Shown here piece after piece: positions 22,387 to 35,134 of a stretch of DNA of 64,000 nt (position 1 is its first letter; each line of letters begins with the position of its first letter). The position numbers and the translations under genes were made by a program. Source of the DNA: Punica granatum (taxonomy: Eukaryota; Streptophyta; Magnoliopsida; Myrtales; Lythraceae); NCBI RefSeq assembly GCF_007655135.1, contig NC_045129.1:17210274-17274273 (forward strand), read 5' to 3'. A model generated the notes under the pieces. That model saw only the letters and a list, made by a program, of their open reading frames with translations, made no database searches and had not been told where the DNA came from.

Positions 22387-24404
22387 AGAAAACATATAAT
22401 GGCATTGAAAATTAAGAGAGTATATATATTTCTTGAAAAGGCTATCGAAATTTTAACCATACACATTTTGCTGATATTGGAGCCGGTCAAAATATTGAGT
22501 TTAGCCATAGGTAAATAAATTCGTGCATTGATAAGCAAAATAAGTTTGGGACGTTATCTTGAAATATGGGTCTCATTTGTTTCCTTCGGAAAATGAGATG
22601 GGATGTGGGTAATTGTGCTTCCCTTGAATTTAATGTTCTCCACATATTTTCTCTCAATGTAGTGATTTAATCAATCTTAGAAATAGGGAAAATCTATGGT
22701 AAGTCAAATTCACATTAATTCCTCTACAGATAACTATTCCTTGTGTATCCAAACGATGTCGTCCTCTTTTGACCATCTTGGCGTTGGGCATTTCATGTGT
22801 TGGAAGGATGACGAGACATAATGAACATCGAAGGTGTATTAATTATGTTTCCTCCTTCCCTTTCTTCAATACATTACATGTTTGTTTTTGCTTCTCATGT
22901 GAGTGCTCGTAATTAAGGTTATATTGCATTAAAATTGAAAGCATTTCTCTTGTTAAATAAAAGGACAAGCTAGTGCTCTCCCAAATGAAATGTCAGAAAA
23001 TTCTATTTTTTTTGAAGTGTTCACATTATTCATATATTCAATATATTTCTAAGATTGAGTTTTTTTTTTTGTGTTGACTTATTAGATTTAGTTTTAGTCG
23101 TAAGAACAGTCTTGATTGCAGTCGAGGTTATCTTCGTGGACAATGTAACCTAGTATTGATATTTCGCTGAAGCAACGCAAATAATTGGGAAATCACTATC
23201 CTTAAAATAGCTTCTTGAAGTGCCTTGACCACTATATTGATTCTGAGTTTGTTGATTGCTTTTTAATTAAATCTGATTCTTATTTCGCTGTGTTATACAA
23301 ATTTAATTTTACGTAGTTGTGATTTCATAATATTAAAAATATTTTGTGTCAAATTCATTTTTTTGTATCTAATGTTCTCTCTACATCTTGAACAATTTTT
23401 CACAACATGAACATTAATTGATTGTCCCTGTTCGACTCTCCGGAAGGGTTCATGGGGACCTGCAAGAGGGTGCACAGAAATGCTAAATCCTCCTAAATGG
23501 TGTGTTTAAAAATCCTCTAATTTAAAATTTCACTCACATCTATTGAATAGTCCTTAGAAATTGTGTAAATTATTGTGAGTAAGATTTTGAGATACGAGAA
23601 TTTTTAAATTGATTATTAGAAGGATATAATAATATTTTAGGGTGCACGCACCCTTTGATGTACAAAGGAACTACGCCCTATGGCAATAGGCTTTCACACT
23701 GTTTATGGATATCTCAGCCCTAAGGTTTGAAGAAACAATATGCTTGTAAATTTGATTATAAATCTTTTTATCATGTTATTTCAGTTAAATTATTTAGTCA
23801 TTTCTGTGTGTATTGCATGTATACATCTATTTACATAATAAAAACAACATATTAGAAAGTATAGTTAGAAAGCAAAAAAAAAATCTCGAATATTGCATGG
23901 AAAGTGGGTACTACAATTTACATTAATTTAAGTATATTACTTTAATTAATATGTTAAAATATAATGTAAAAGACGAAAATTTAGTTATACAATATAGTAC
24001 TGCACTTAGTTCATGTATAATTTTATTAGCTGATATTACTTATAATTTCGTATGTAAAGCGGAACATTCTCTAGTAGTTTTTATTGAAGTGTAGTTTGAC
24101 AGATAACTGAATTTAACATGTACGTTACTAATTGAATAGCTTTTTAGCTAAAAAGCTACATTGAATTACAGCTGACTCAAATGAGTTATCATGTGAGTAC
24201 AGTTATCATGTGAGTGCGATTTGCCTATATTACTTTAAATAAGAAAGTGATTATTAAAAAATAAATTAATAACTAGGTAAAGATCTTCGCGTTTTTCAGA
24301 GCGTGTTTAATTTTTTGATAAAATTTTTCGTTCTTCGAATAAGCTTGAATTGATTTTTAACACAATAATTATCATAATTTCGTTGATTTTAATCTTTATC
24401 AAAA
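22387..24404. other. Intergenic AT-rich DNA
   Basis: No gene supported. The text GAGGGTGCAC at about 23467 and GGGTGCACGCACCC at 23641 may be the ends of an eroded MITE. A 20-bp repeat (GTTATCATGTGAGT) lies at 24186-24217. Confidence 0.4.
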
Positions 24405-24671
24405 TTGAGCTCCCATGCATTTATCACGTGGTGTGTTATTTCCATTTCATATATGAGAACTATAATATATTATGGGGAGTTAGACTTTACCGCACCAAAA
24501 CTTGCTGCAATAGAACCGGTGGAGTTTATACTTGAGAATTCATATCCTAAATACGAAGCTGTCAAAATTAAATTTTTTGGCAAAAAGAGTGAACGCAGAA
24601 TTGATACGTATAATCGAAGCTTCAAAAATGTTTTCATACATATATACACTTATAAGGTAAAATTAAGGTAA
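24405..24671 (+). other. Unrecognised open frame with protein-like tail (88 codons)
   Basis: The frame from 24405 to 24671 opens with a hydrophobic, low-quality segment. From about residue 24 it reads like real protein (GELDFTAPKLAAIEPVEF, then SYPKYEAVKIKFFGKKSE). Codons there are more balanced than in the surrounding AT-rich DNA. I do not recognise the family. It could be an exon or gene fragment carried by a transposon, or chance. No splice partners or promoter are evident. Confidence 0.25.
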
Positions 24672-24978
24672 CGAATATTCGTACTAATATGCTTTACGGT
24701 AAACAAAATATTTCCTCTTTTTTGTTTATTTTTATTTGGAGCGGCAAAGTACACATCAATTGATTTCTTAAAATAAACATGTCAGATGCCACCGTATCCC
24801 TGTCTATTATCAATTGAATTTCTAACAGTGTTGGTTTTGATGAGGAGGATGTCAAGCCAAATACATCATCCTTTATCTTCGTGGAGATCTTCGCGATCCT
24901 CTATGCATGACATCTCTCTTGCTGCTCTTTTTAATGGAGGAACCTAGATATTTGATCATGAAACCTTTATCAAGACTG
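24672..24978. other. Intergenic DNA
   Basis: Nothing recognised. Confidence 0.35.
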
Positions 24979-25223
24979 TCATGGAAGCAAAATCCACAAG
25001 TTTTTGAGTTGTTCATAGAGGATTCTAAATGTTAATAAAGTAGAGGGAACAATACCAGAAGTCAATTGAAACTCTAAAATCCCCTTCTGGTTCTCATCAT
25101 GCCCAATATCGCTCTTCCATGCCTGCAGCTCAAGGACCCTCACGTTCCTTAGGCTCACTGCTCGGGGAACGACATCTTCCTCATCTCTGATTCTTTGTAG
25201 CCATGAGCCTAGCTTCGTAATCC
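24979..25223 (-). pseudogene. Exon-like open segment, unidentified gene fragment
   Basis: On the reverse strand an open stretch of about 80 codons ends at a TGA (24981-24979) and is preceded by an AG acceptor-like site at about 25224. The translation is protein-like (SLRNVRVLELQAWKSDIGHD, then QLTSGIVPSTLLTFR). The GC content is higher than its surroundings. No start codon, flanking exons or known domain were identified. It is probably a relic or captured exon of a host gene. Confidence 0.3.
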
Positions 25224-26807
25224 ACTAATAATCATGAAAGGCACCTAAGCATGAAAAAGCATTATTTATAGAATACTTAGTACTTTGAACTTGAAATAAA
25301 ATAAATTAATCAATCGTTTTCAATTATTGAGAAAACCTTTTTATTTTTTTTAATTATATAGAACTCCATACGAGTAAATAATATGGACAAATGTCCAAGA
25401 TTCGTTTAATATAATATGAATAAAAAATAGTGCAAGTTCATCAATCAGAATCGAATGGTCAATCCAACATAGAGCTAAGAGTTTATAATTTGAGCGCAAA
25501 TACGTCTCGCTTTTCGGCTTATATGTATTGTAATTGTTATGTTCAACTTAATATTCACTAGGTGCAATCCCGTGCACTGCACGAATGTTTATGGATAAAT
25601 TTTTAATCCACGCATAAAATTTCTTCTAATTTCCATATGGATCAGAAAATTTTCTATTTTATCAAGAGCGTATTTAATATTTGTTGGCCAATCGAGAAAT
25701 TTGTTCCATTTTTCAATATAATAATAACTGAGATCATATGATATTTCCGAGCACTCAAATAGTCACTCGAATAGTCACTCAACTATGAGTTGATGTTTCC
25801 TTATTATGCTCCCAGACTTTTATATATTATATAATAGATTGAAATCTATTCATTTTATATTTGAAGTTCTCATCACATGTGCATAATATTCCAAAATTTA
25901 ATTACTCAATGTTATATTATTGGATGATACCTTGTTTTTTCGATTTAGATTTTTAAAACGTATAAAAGCCTTCACTTATAAAAAGAATTATTATTATTAT
26001 TTTTAGACTTGCTTATCTATTTTGCTACAATAAAATTGAACCAAATTCTATGCTTAGAATTTGACTATGTTTCTGAGGTTAGTTAGAAATATCAGGCATG
26101 ACGAACCAAACACAAAATCAATGTTTTTAATTAGAAGAAATGTGAAATTATGCTGTGATTTAGTCCATCCTGGGTGCAATCATATAACCAATCTAGACAT
26201 TTTTAGGGAAAAAAAATCCATAGTTAAATAATTAATATTGTATAACTGCATATATATCAGCCCATAAATAAAAAATGCATGCAACAAAGTGGAATCAAAG
26301 AAAAACAAGGCTTTTGTAAGTACGAGAGCTCTTTTTTTTTTTTTTTTCAGTGTGAACCCTGACATTTATAAGCGTAAAATGCCTCAACTAATCCATAGTT
26401 GAAAGGTTTCTTAACAATCACGAAAGCCATGCATGTGGAAATATGGTCGTACAAATGGGGACAACTACGCTATGTTGACATTTTTCAAATGTATTGCTAT
26501 TTATAATTCAAAATTTATCTAAATATTTTTTTCCCAAAACATTATAAGTTGTCAAAATTTAAGAAGGTATGAACTAGTAGAAAAGATTAGAAAGGGACTA
26601 AAACCAGCAATTAGATAATGTCACTGAGATGCACTAATGATTAGTAAGAATGCACATATATTCAAATATGGATGACGATCAGAACTAACAATCCAAAATA
26701 TTAAACTGAACCATCAAATAATCTATAGGACATTAATCACGCGGCTTTGCGCAAAAATTATTGATAGGAAATTTCTTTGAACATACTGAAAGTAACTCAC
26801 ATATACT
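25224..26807. other. Intergenic AT-rich DNA
   Basis: No gene supported. A string CACTAGGTGCAATCCCGTGC at about 25557 resembles Helitron 5' termini (see findings). Confidence 0.4.
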
Positions 26808-27499
26808 GAGAATCGAGAGAGACAGTGAGTAGCAGAATTCCCGGGGAATTCTTAGTTATACCCTGAACCGGCATTTGAGTGGTGGAAAATGGGTGTTTTC
26901 CGATTGTGATTACACTCCGACCAGTGACGTCAAGGACTCGGTGATTCAACACTTTCTGGAGAAAACTTTCGGTATTCCACATTTTGGTTTAGAAAGGTTG
27001 ATAAGCCCAAACCCAATTTATATTTTCCAATATTGGTATCAAAGAGCTGCTTGTGTTGTTTCCCAACTCTTCGAAGTGTTGTGGGAGTCTATGTTTTTTG
27101 GTAGAAACACGCAATGTGGCTCAATGCAGTGCGGTTTAGGCAGTGTTATTTGCCGATGATGCCTAATCATCCTAGGCCAAGTCACATCGCGTGTTTCTAG
27201 CTACCAAATAACACAGACTCTAACAACACATCAAAGAGTCGGGAAACAACACAAGTAGGGCTTTGATACCAATATTAGAATATATAAATCGGGTTCAGGT
27301 AAATTGAGCTTACCAAACTGAAATGCGGAGTGCGGAAGCTTTCTCTAGAAAGTGCTAAATCACTGGAGAGTCCTTAACGTCGCTAGTTGGAGTGTCATCA
27401 TGATGGGAAGATACCCACTTTCCATTACTCAAACGTCGATTCACGGCATAATTCCAGGAATTCCCCAAGAATCCTCGTATCCGTTCTTTCTCGATTCTT
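26808..27499. repeat. About 690-bp near-palindrome with PBS-like motifs in both arms
   Basis: The left arm (about 26808-27125) and right arm (about 27170-27499) are inverted copies, with a spacer of roughly 45 bases. The left begins GAGAATCGAGAGAGA and the right ends TCTTTCTCGATTCTT. Each arm carries TTGGTATCAAAG (27033 on the + strand; 27260-27271 on the - strand), close to the initiator-Met primer-binding motif TGGTATCAGAGC of plant LTR elements. I read it as an inverted duplication of a retroelement end. The short frames inside are not genes. Confidence 0.75.
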
Positions 27500-27593
27500 A
27501 ATGGGAAAAGGTGGCCTTATACTTTTATTTGCACTTTCATGCACTCGCGCATTTGAGAGAAGGAAAATCTCTTCTCCTCCCAATGACTTAGAA

Positions 27594-27974
27594 TGCGTTT
27601 GGTATTAAAGTTGAGTTGAGTTGAATTTTGATTTTAATTGGTTTGTAATGATTGTGTTGTTGAATTATGAGAAAATATGTGAAAAAGTAATGATTAGTTG
27701 AGATAAAGTAATGATTGTGTTGTTGAATTATGAGAAAATATGTGAAAAAGTAATGATTAGTTGAGATAAAGTAATGATTGTGTTGTTGAATTGTAGAAAA
27801 AGTAATGAATATTTGAGAGAATTTAATATTAAAAATTGAATTGAATAGTTAAAAAATTTTAAAAAAATTAAAATTAATAATTGTGTAGTTGAATTGAAGA
27901 TAATTGGGTTGGTTTTACAATTCTTTTTTAACTTTACTCCACTCTACTCCACTTATCTTCAATTCAACAATACA

Positions 27975-28013
<39 letters not shown>

Positions 28014-28218
28014 TAATTTTTTAACAATTCAATTCAATTTTTAATAATAAATTCTATCAACTCTTCATTACTTATTCCACAATTCAACAACACAATCATT
28101 ACTTTCTCTCAACTATTCATTACTTTTTCACACTTTTTCTCATAATTCAACAATATAATCATTACAAACTAATTAAAATCAAAACTCAACTCAACTCAAC
28201 TCAAACATCAAACACAAC
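27594..28218. mobile_element. Long fold-back MITE (about 625 bp) with internal expansions
   Basis: The left terminus TGCGTTTGGTATTAAAG pairs with the inverse of the right terminus (TGTGTTTGATGTTTGAG). The arms of about 300 bp, including TTGAGTTGAGTTGA and GTAATGATTGTGTTGTTGAA, are mirrored on the right. The left arm carries a perfect 63-bp duplication (27645-27707 and 27708-27770) with the start of a third copy. The centre holds a (TTA)n microsatellite at about 27976-28012. Its termini are hAT-like. Confidence 0.75.
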
Positions 28219-28867
28219 ATAATTAATTCCTCTCCAATAATGAGGAATTAAGATTTCATCATTGAGAATTTATTTTTAATCATTGCAATAATTTAATGGC
28301 AGCAATGATAGGAAATCGGGAGAAAGCAAAGATAGTATTTCCTTTTTTCTCAGGGCGGATCAAAACCACAACCATCATAGTACATGGAATTAAACCCGCC
28401 TGCAATTAGCAATAATAATAACGATACAGTAAAAAGAATTTAATGATTTAATCTTCAGCGATTTTAAAATCTATCTATTTATATTTATATATAGTAAGAC
28501 AAATTACACTAAGTAATAAATGATATCAAAAATACTAAAATGAATATATAAAATGAATATTATAGTTAATATACAAAAATAAAAATAAGTATATCATACA
28601 ACAAAATTCTCATACCTTCTATATAATTTCACATATAGAATTGAAATATAAATTACTAAAATTCACTTACTTTTTATCAAAAATTTAAATTAAGTATTTT
28701 AAACGAGAACATCACAATATATTATTAGAAAGCATTATATTAAAAAAATTACAAAATCAAGTTTCTATATTTGAAAAAATATATATAACAACTCGGATAA
28801 GATAAAAATGATTAAATAAATATTTAGAAAGCAAATTGAATATGAGAACCAGTCACAAATTTGTCAC
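28219..28867. other. Intergenic AT-rich DNA
   Basis: Nothing recognised. Confidence 0.45.
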
Positions 28868-29367
28868 TAAATTGTTTAAATCACGGTTATCAGAACCGGA
28901 CCGGACCGGCTGATCGGACCGATTCGATTGGAAACCGGCACCTTGTCCAATCCGATTCTCTTAAAAATCGAAGTTGCACCTTTAGACCGGTGAACCCATT
29001 AAACCGGGTGGTTTTTTGACTGAACCCAATGAACCCTTATGTCGGTTCTATAGGTTTCCTTTTATTGAAAACTTAAATTGCATGCATGAAGACTTGAACT
29101 AAGGATCTCAACCTCCCTAAGAGCCACATGCTTAGCCACTTAACCAATTAGGCAATAGCCATATTTGTTTCTTTTTTGGTCATTCTTTATCTCTTTAAGC
29201 ATAACAAAGGAAGAAATAACTTCAATAAAAAAACTTTCTTTCATTCATTATTTCAATCATTTGAATTATTGTGTTATATTTAATATATCATAGTCTTTCT
29301 TAATTTTATAGCATTATTCATTATTTAATTAGGCGTGCGGCCGACCATCGAACCCCCGATTGAACGC
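28868..29367. mobile_element. Left part of a DNA-transposon-like repeat split by a solo LTR
   Basis: Starts TAAATTGTTTAAATCACGGT and continues with GC-rich ACCGGACCGGACCGGCTGAT. Its inverted terminus appears at 34640-34706 (ACCGATTCAACATTCGGTCC, then ATAACACTGGTTTAAATTTA). About 29075-29160, read in reverse, has tRNA-like boxes (CTAATTGGTTAAGTGGC and AGTTCAAGTC), so a SINE-like piece may be included. It is interrupted by the LTR from 29368. Confidence 0.55.
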
Positions 29368-30966
29368 TGTTAGCACCCCATTTTGGCTCACCAGTTCAGG
29401 CAACGCCTATCAACAGCAATTCAGGTTACGACTTGAGCATCGATACAGAAGATGGCTCGACAGAGTAGCAAATTGCTATTCATTCTCAAGTCAACAGAGA
29501 TAGGCAGATGATTCAAGCATATAACAAAAAAACATACAGAATCATCTAGCAACATACATAGTAAACATACAGCTCAAACAGCATCCAAACCGGCATTTTC
29601 AGAATACATTGTCGACAGTGCTATTTTCCACTGGTCCACTCGACCATCAAAAGATAGTCAATATTGGGCTTAAAAAATTCCTCGCGACATTAAACAGATG
29701 AAAAGTGTCTCCGAACACATTTCGCAGATCAACTGCTCCATACAAAGCAATTTCAGAATACAGACAACTTTTCAATGGAAGTCCAAAAATGCCGATTCAT
29801 CCAAGAAAAGTTAATGCCCGATGTCAGATACAGTTATGTCCAACAATTATGCAGAGCATGATCATTGCTTCAAACTGTCTTTCAGAAGTCATACAGACTC
29901 CTCTAATGACTTCCGAACGACAGAACAAGCATGCATTTCAACGGAAAACCTTATCCGAAAACTGGTCTGATAGAACATCGACAAACTAAGTTAGCCATGC
30001 ATTGCCCAAAAAACTGCAGCGGACATATGCAATTGGGAAAATCAGACAGTAATATCTCTTTCAGTTTCCCGGGTGACATCCAAAGAGCAGAAAAGTCCGT
30101 TTTCAACGGAAATTCATAAACGGAGGTCCTTTTCGCAGAAACTTGACGTCGGATGATTGGCCAACCCAGTGCTACCATCTCAACACTCAACGTGAAATCC
30201 TCAGACGGAATCTCACAATCCATCTAGACCCTCAAAACACTGTTTTAGGGTTTCAAATGTAATTTTTCAGTCCTTCGAGCCCAGTTCTCAATGAACAGAG
30301 ATTACAGTGATCTCCGACTCGCCCAAGCAACTCAGAAAGCATTATGAGAAATTCGGCTTCGGACTCTTAGGACGTCTCCGGCTTCACATTGACAATACCG
30401 GCTTATTGGTCAATAATTCAGTCTGATTGACAATGCATGTTAAAACGACCAATTCGGAATACAGACAAGAGATGCGCAGTTCGAAATGACTAACTTTGCT
30501 CTGAACGCCTGAAGTGAGTAAAACCGGCTTCCGAGCCAAAAATCACACAAATCTTCCTTTGGGCGAAATGGAGGATTTCGGGCTCGATTAAATCATTTTC
30601 GCGCGCAATGACAATTCGACGTTCGTTTGATCCACGAACCTCGAACACGCGATTAATCGAGACCCGAACTTTGGCCCGAACTTCCCTTGTGTACACGTGG
30701 GGTCCACGGTTGTCCATGACCAGCCGTGACATTGCCCAAACCGCCCCTCTCCCTTGGCTTCTTCCTTCAAGGCAACTTGCATTTGTCTTCCACTTTAAAA
30801 TATCTAAGTGTTTGAAGACAACACTCCAAGCTCATCAATGCTCTTATCTCTTCTCCATTAATGGAATGGATGAGGATTGAGCTTGATATTTCCTTAATAA
30901 ATTCGGATCTCCTAATCCATGCCCTTTAATTGCACTTTTCTTTCAGTAATTGCACTTAAGCATAGC

Positions 30967-30976
30967 CTATATATAC
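30967..30976 (+). promoter_or_regulatory. Putative TATA box of the solo LTR
   Basis: CTATATATAC lies about 55 bases before the leader-like text ACACATCATCTCACTAGC, as expected for an LTR U3/R junction. The assignment rests on position and sequence only. Confidence 0.4.
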
Positions 30977-31429
30977 TTTTTATGTCATTAACTTAATTAG
31001 AAGTCATCACACATCATCTCACTAGCTTTCTCACTCATCAAGAAGCTCTCAAACTCCCTTTTAGCTCCAGCAAAATCGCAGCTCAGGAAAAAAAGCAAAA
31101 CCAGGCAAAGTCTTAAGTCGGAATCCATCCCGGCTTAAATCCAAACTTCACCAAACTTCACATACCACATGTTTTCGACCCCCTCTATCCATATCCGAGT
31201 TTAGATTTTAAGTTTGAAGCCTCTAAGCCATAGAACCAGCCTTGAACAGAATCTGGACAGATTTGGTCCTTCTCGGGTCAAAAATGTCAACCCGGGTTTC
31301 AAGCCTTTCCAAGTCTGTTTGAGCTACCAAAACCCATCAAACATCTCCCCACACAACCCTAGGGTGTCAAGGAGTCAAGAAATCCAAGAAAACCCGTCGG
31401 CTTAACCCCCGGAAGAAGAAACAACCCGA

Positions 31430-31850
31430 TTGCCCAGTCGGGTCGAAATTTCTGACTGTTTGTGCGGTTTTCTTGCAGATCGAGTCAATGCGAGACTCTA
31501 TTCGGAAAACGACCACCACAGTCACCTCCATGGGTCAGTTAGGAGTCAGTAGCCGTTGACCTTGCTTGAAAATTCCATCGGGAGACACCATGGCGATGTC
31601 CGACCTGACTGGTGCCAGACGGGTTCGAAATTCCAGACGTGCTCTGTTTTCCGTGATCTTTGCAGGTCTATACGGGTCGACCCGATAACCCGGGGAGCAA
31701 ACGACCACCACGATCACCTAGAGGGGTCCCTTGGCTATCCATAGCCGTTGACCTTGCCTCAAAATTCTATCGGGAGACTTCGTGGCGAAGTCCGACCCGA
31801 CTTGTGCCAGTCGGGTCTGTCCACCCTTCCAGTCGGGTCTGTTCAAGCCA
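31430..31850. repeat. About 191-bp direct repeats within the solo LTR
   Basis: TAGCCGTTGACCTTGC at about 31550 recurs at about 31741. The flanking ATCGGGAGAC, AAACGACCACCAC and GTGCCAGNCGGGT motifs keep the same order in both units. A partial third unit starts near 31430. Confidence 0.7.
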
Positions 31851-34630
31851 AAACAGCCCAAACCCGACCCAACAAAGGTCCAACCCGACTTTTTGCAGTC
31901 CCATCCTATATCTCGGGATTAGGTATGATCATTCCCGACTTCGAGGAGTTAGGACTTTTACATTTGGTTGTGTTTTCGGAGTCATAAGGCCTTTTTATGC
32001 AAGTTTCACTTCCAAACTTTAATATTATGCAATTTCCTTATTATATCTTGCATGTTTATCCTTGATTAACATGTCAACATGTCGGAAAACACTTGGATCG
32101 TAGTTGGGAAGAACATCCCAGCCCGGGAAAGACAAAGAGCTCACGGGTTACCCTCCATGAGAGGTGGCCGAATGCTCTCTCGCTCCTTTCGGGCAAGGAA
32201 CGGTCTTCTTGGCCCGATCCAAGTTCGATTCCCGAGTTTCCTCGTGTTTTCCTACGTGCATGAAGCCGGTATTGTTTTATCGATTCCTTAAATAATATGT
32301 TTGTGCATGTTTGCATGTTTAAATGTGTTATTTAAATAATGACAATACCGACTTTCGTTTAATCGTGTCATTTATCGTGTTTGTTGTTTGAGCATGCGAG
32401 AAATGATTCGAAACGAGACGGGGAAAACTCGTGGAACCCGATGCGGGCCATGAGACCTCTCAGTTTTCTCCAAGGAGAAATGGCCGAGAGTCTCTTAGAC
32501 TCGTACGGGTTGCACGAGGCTTCCTCTCCCCGTTTTAAGTCCGTTCTCGGATTTTGTGTAATTTACAATTTACATTATCGTCGTAATATCGCCTGAAAAT
32601 GTCTTTTCCAAACAAAACATGCATGGATTCGGGTATTGATAGCTCATTCGGGTCCATTCAGTTATGAGGGTAATTTCAGTCATTGGACCAAATTATCCTC
32701 GATCCTTATGGAATCGTCTTGGTCGCTGAGTCACGAATCGTTTTCATAATTAATGCATTTGGCACAACCTTTAAGCATTAATTTCACGAACGGGTTAATC
32801 GGGATGCTCACATGATTAAACCCACTTCACACTGATAAAGTTTACACGAATTGGCCATTAACTGATAACTCGCGTCGATGAGTTGTCAAATGACGTTGGT
32901 GCCCTTTTCAAACTTATCAATTTCAAAACCCGAAACGCGAGGTCCGATGTAGCATGGACGTCTGGAAATGGCTTATGTGTCTCAACTTGAGTTTTTACCT
33001 GATTCCAAGTAACTCAGGTCAGGATACAGAAGATCTTTCTAGATCACTTCCGAGCAGATCGACCGGTTCTTTGGCTTTTTCGGGGTTCTTACACAACCCT
33101 GGACGATCAAGGGAATTGATCGACACCGGCTACAGGCCGAGGTGGCCCGCACAACGATGTTTTTCTTTTTTGAAAACAATTCTCAAATAAAAGGGCAAAA
33201 TCGTTTTTTTACAATTCAGCGACACCCCTAGAGTTTGCATGACAGAAACACTACAGTACGGGATAAGAACGGGCTACCTGTTCAAGTGCAGGTTCATCTA
33301 CATAGCTTTTTCTTATCTAATTGATGAGTTTCTGTCATCCTAACATAGACTCGGGTAACTAGAACGGTTGTCTCTGTCACAAAACATGCAAAATCCTGGT
33401 TAATCATTCACTCGACCTAACCAAATGCTAGACAATGGTTAGGGGAACTCTAGGTTCCAAATCTAGAGTCAAAACATGAGTTTGGTTAATTTAGTGGTAA
33501 TTCAGTGACACAATACAGAACAACTGTAAAAGCAATTCACACACACGAAATACTTGACTACGGACGCCATGTCTGTCAAGCTTTCAAAGCAAAAACGAAT
33601 GCATAATGTTTTACATGCGTTTGCTTGTTTAGCATAGGCATTTGCTTGCAAAAACACTTCTGGGTTAATAATCTGTTAATCCACGTAAACTCGGTAATAA
33701 CAAACACCTTGTCTGTTATTGACCAGCTGCGTGTTATCTTTCAGCACTTGTTTGTCATGCGGGTCGAGCCTGATCCCTAGGCCGAATAATATTAGGGTTC
33801 AACGCCCTAATCATCGAGTACATGGTCTAACGCCCTAATCATCACTCACAGGGTCCAACACCCTATTCATTGAGAGTGCATGTCGAATTTCAGTTTTTCG
33901 GTGTTTCCCTAAACTCATGGTGAGTTAGAGCGGAATAATAACCGAATGCAAACTGACTGAGATTCACCCATTTGTAATTATGATTTGATGTATTTTTTAG
34001 AGTTCATTGTAAGGATTTTTATTTTGTACATTCAATATATAAGAATCTCAGTTGGCGAGCAAATGATCCGAGAGTCGAATAATTCGAATCGATTTCATGC
34101 TTGCCCAAAGGAAAGTAAATCCAAGATCTCGCGGTTCTGGTTCACGCAGGGATTCAACCTCCATGGTTTGATGAACTGTATCGCAAGATTGTGAACCAAT
34201 TCCCCGACATACAGATTTACTTTTCTCTCGGCTTCTCAACCGACATCGTTTAATTCATCGAATTTACGGTGTCAAAACGTGTGAGCCGAGCGCAACTTAA
34301 TTCATGCGGTAAATAATAAAACATGCAAGCCTAGCAAACCAGAGTACCGAAAGGGCGTGCGGGATATAGGCCCGCACGTAACATGAACCCCCGAACTCGG
34401 ACTTTCCGGTTCCGCACAGATCAATGCCTTAACAACAACTAGGTGTTCCATACCCCTAGACCCGGATAACTTATCCGCCCTCGACCTTCGGGTCGTAAAA
34501 TGATAAGTGACGACTTCTTCTCACGCGTGTTCGTCACGCGTCCCCATGGGAAGGTGGATAATCTCCCAAGTCGCGCGATTCAAAAGCGCGCATGCGGGCC
34601 CCGACGAGAGTCCACATTCGGGTTCGTACA

Positions 34631-34706
34631 GACGCATAAACTCGTGAACCCATACCTTGACCGATTCAACATTCGGTCCGATTTTAATAACACTGGTTTA
34701 AATTTA
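34631..34706. mobile_element. Right part of the split DNA-transposon-like repeat
   Basis: The inverse of the left terminus at 28868, including the GGTCCGATTTTAATAACACT segment. It immediately follows the solo LTR and its imperfect target duplication. Confidence 0.5.
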
Positions 34707-35134
34707 GTAAGAAGTTAAAAATATTAGAAATTATTCTCCAAAAATAGAAATTAATTATTGAAAGTTCTTACAATTTATAAGAAGTAATTTCAATTTTAAA
34801 GATTGTGAATAATTATCATATATAAATAAGCTCGTGTAACAAATGGGATTGAAAACTAGTTTTATGTATGTTAGCTAATAATTAAACCAAATGGCCCTTA
34901 ACACTTTTGAAGGCCCAAGCGCCAACCCGTTGAAACTCTTTGACCTTCAGGGGTATCGCTAGAAAGATAAAATTAAAAATCACTAGAAAATATTCACCTA
35001 CCGAAAAAAAAAGTAGAAAATTTCAGAAAAAAGATTATAAACTAAAGGAAGTTCATAATAATTTCAAAAAATATCATTAAAACTTAAAAATTAAATAATT
35101 TACAAAACATAAAAAGAAAAAGTTATCTTGGCAG
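34707..35134. other. Intergenic DNA between two LTR insertions
   Basis: A-rich, with nothing recognised. Confidence 0.45.

Larger units (their letters stand above)
29368..34630 (+). mobile_element. Solo LTR (5.26 kb) of a Tat/Ogre-like gypsy element
   Basis: Begins TGTTAGCACCCCATTTTGG and ends CATTCGGGTTCGTACA, so it has TG...CA termini. It is flanked by AACGC (29363-29367) and GACGC (34631-34635), a 4-of-5 target duplication. Its start and 3' part match, in the same LTR orientation, the LTRs of the - strand element at 35135-58524, for example CACTTCCGAGCAGATCGACC near 33046 and the CCCCTAGACCCGGATAACTT block near 34454. No protein domain lies inside, and there is no second LTR, so it is a solo LTR left by recombination. 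The short open frames inside are not genes. Confidence 0.75.

Noticed and set aside
26797..27608. Open frames within the large palindrome and beside it
   Set aside because: They are interrupted differently in the two arms, which would not be expected if a coding sequence were preserved.
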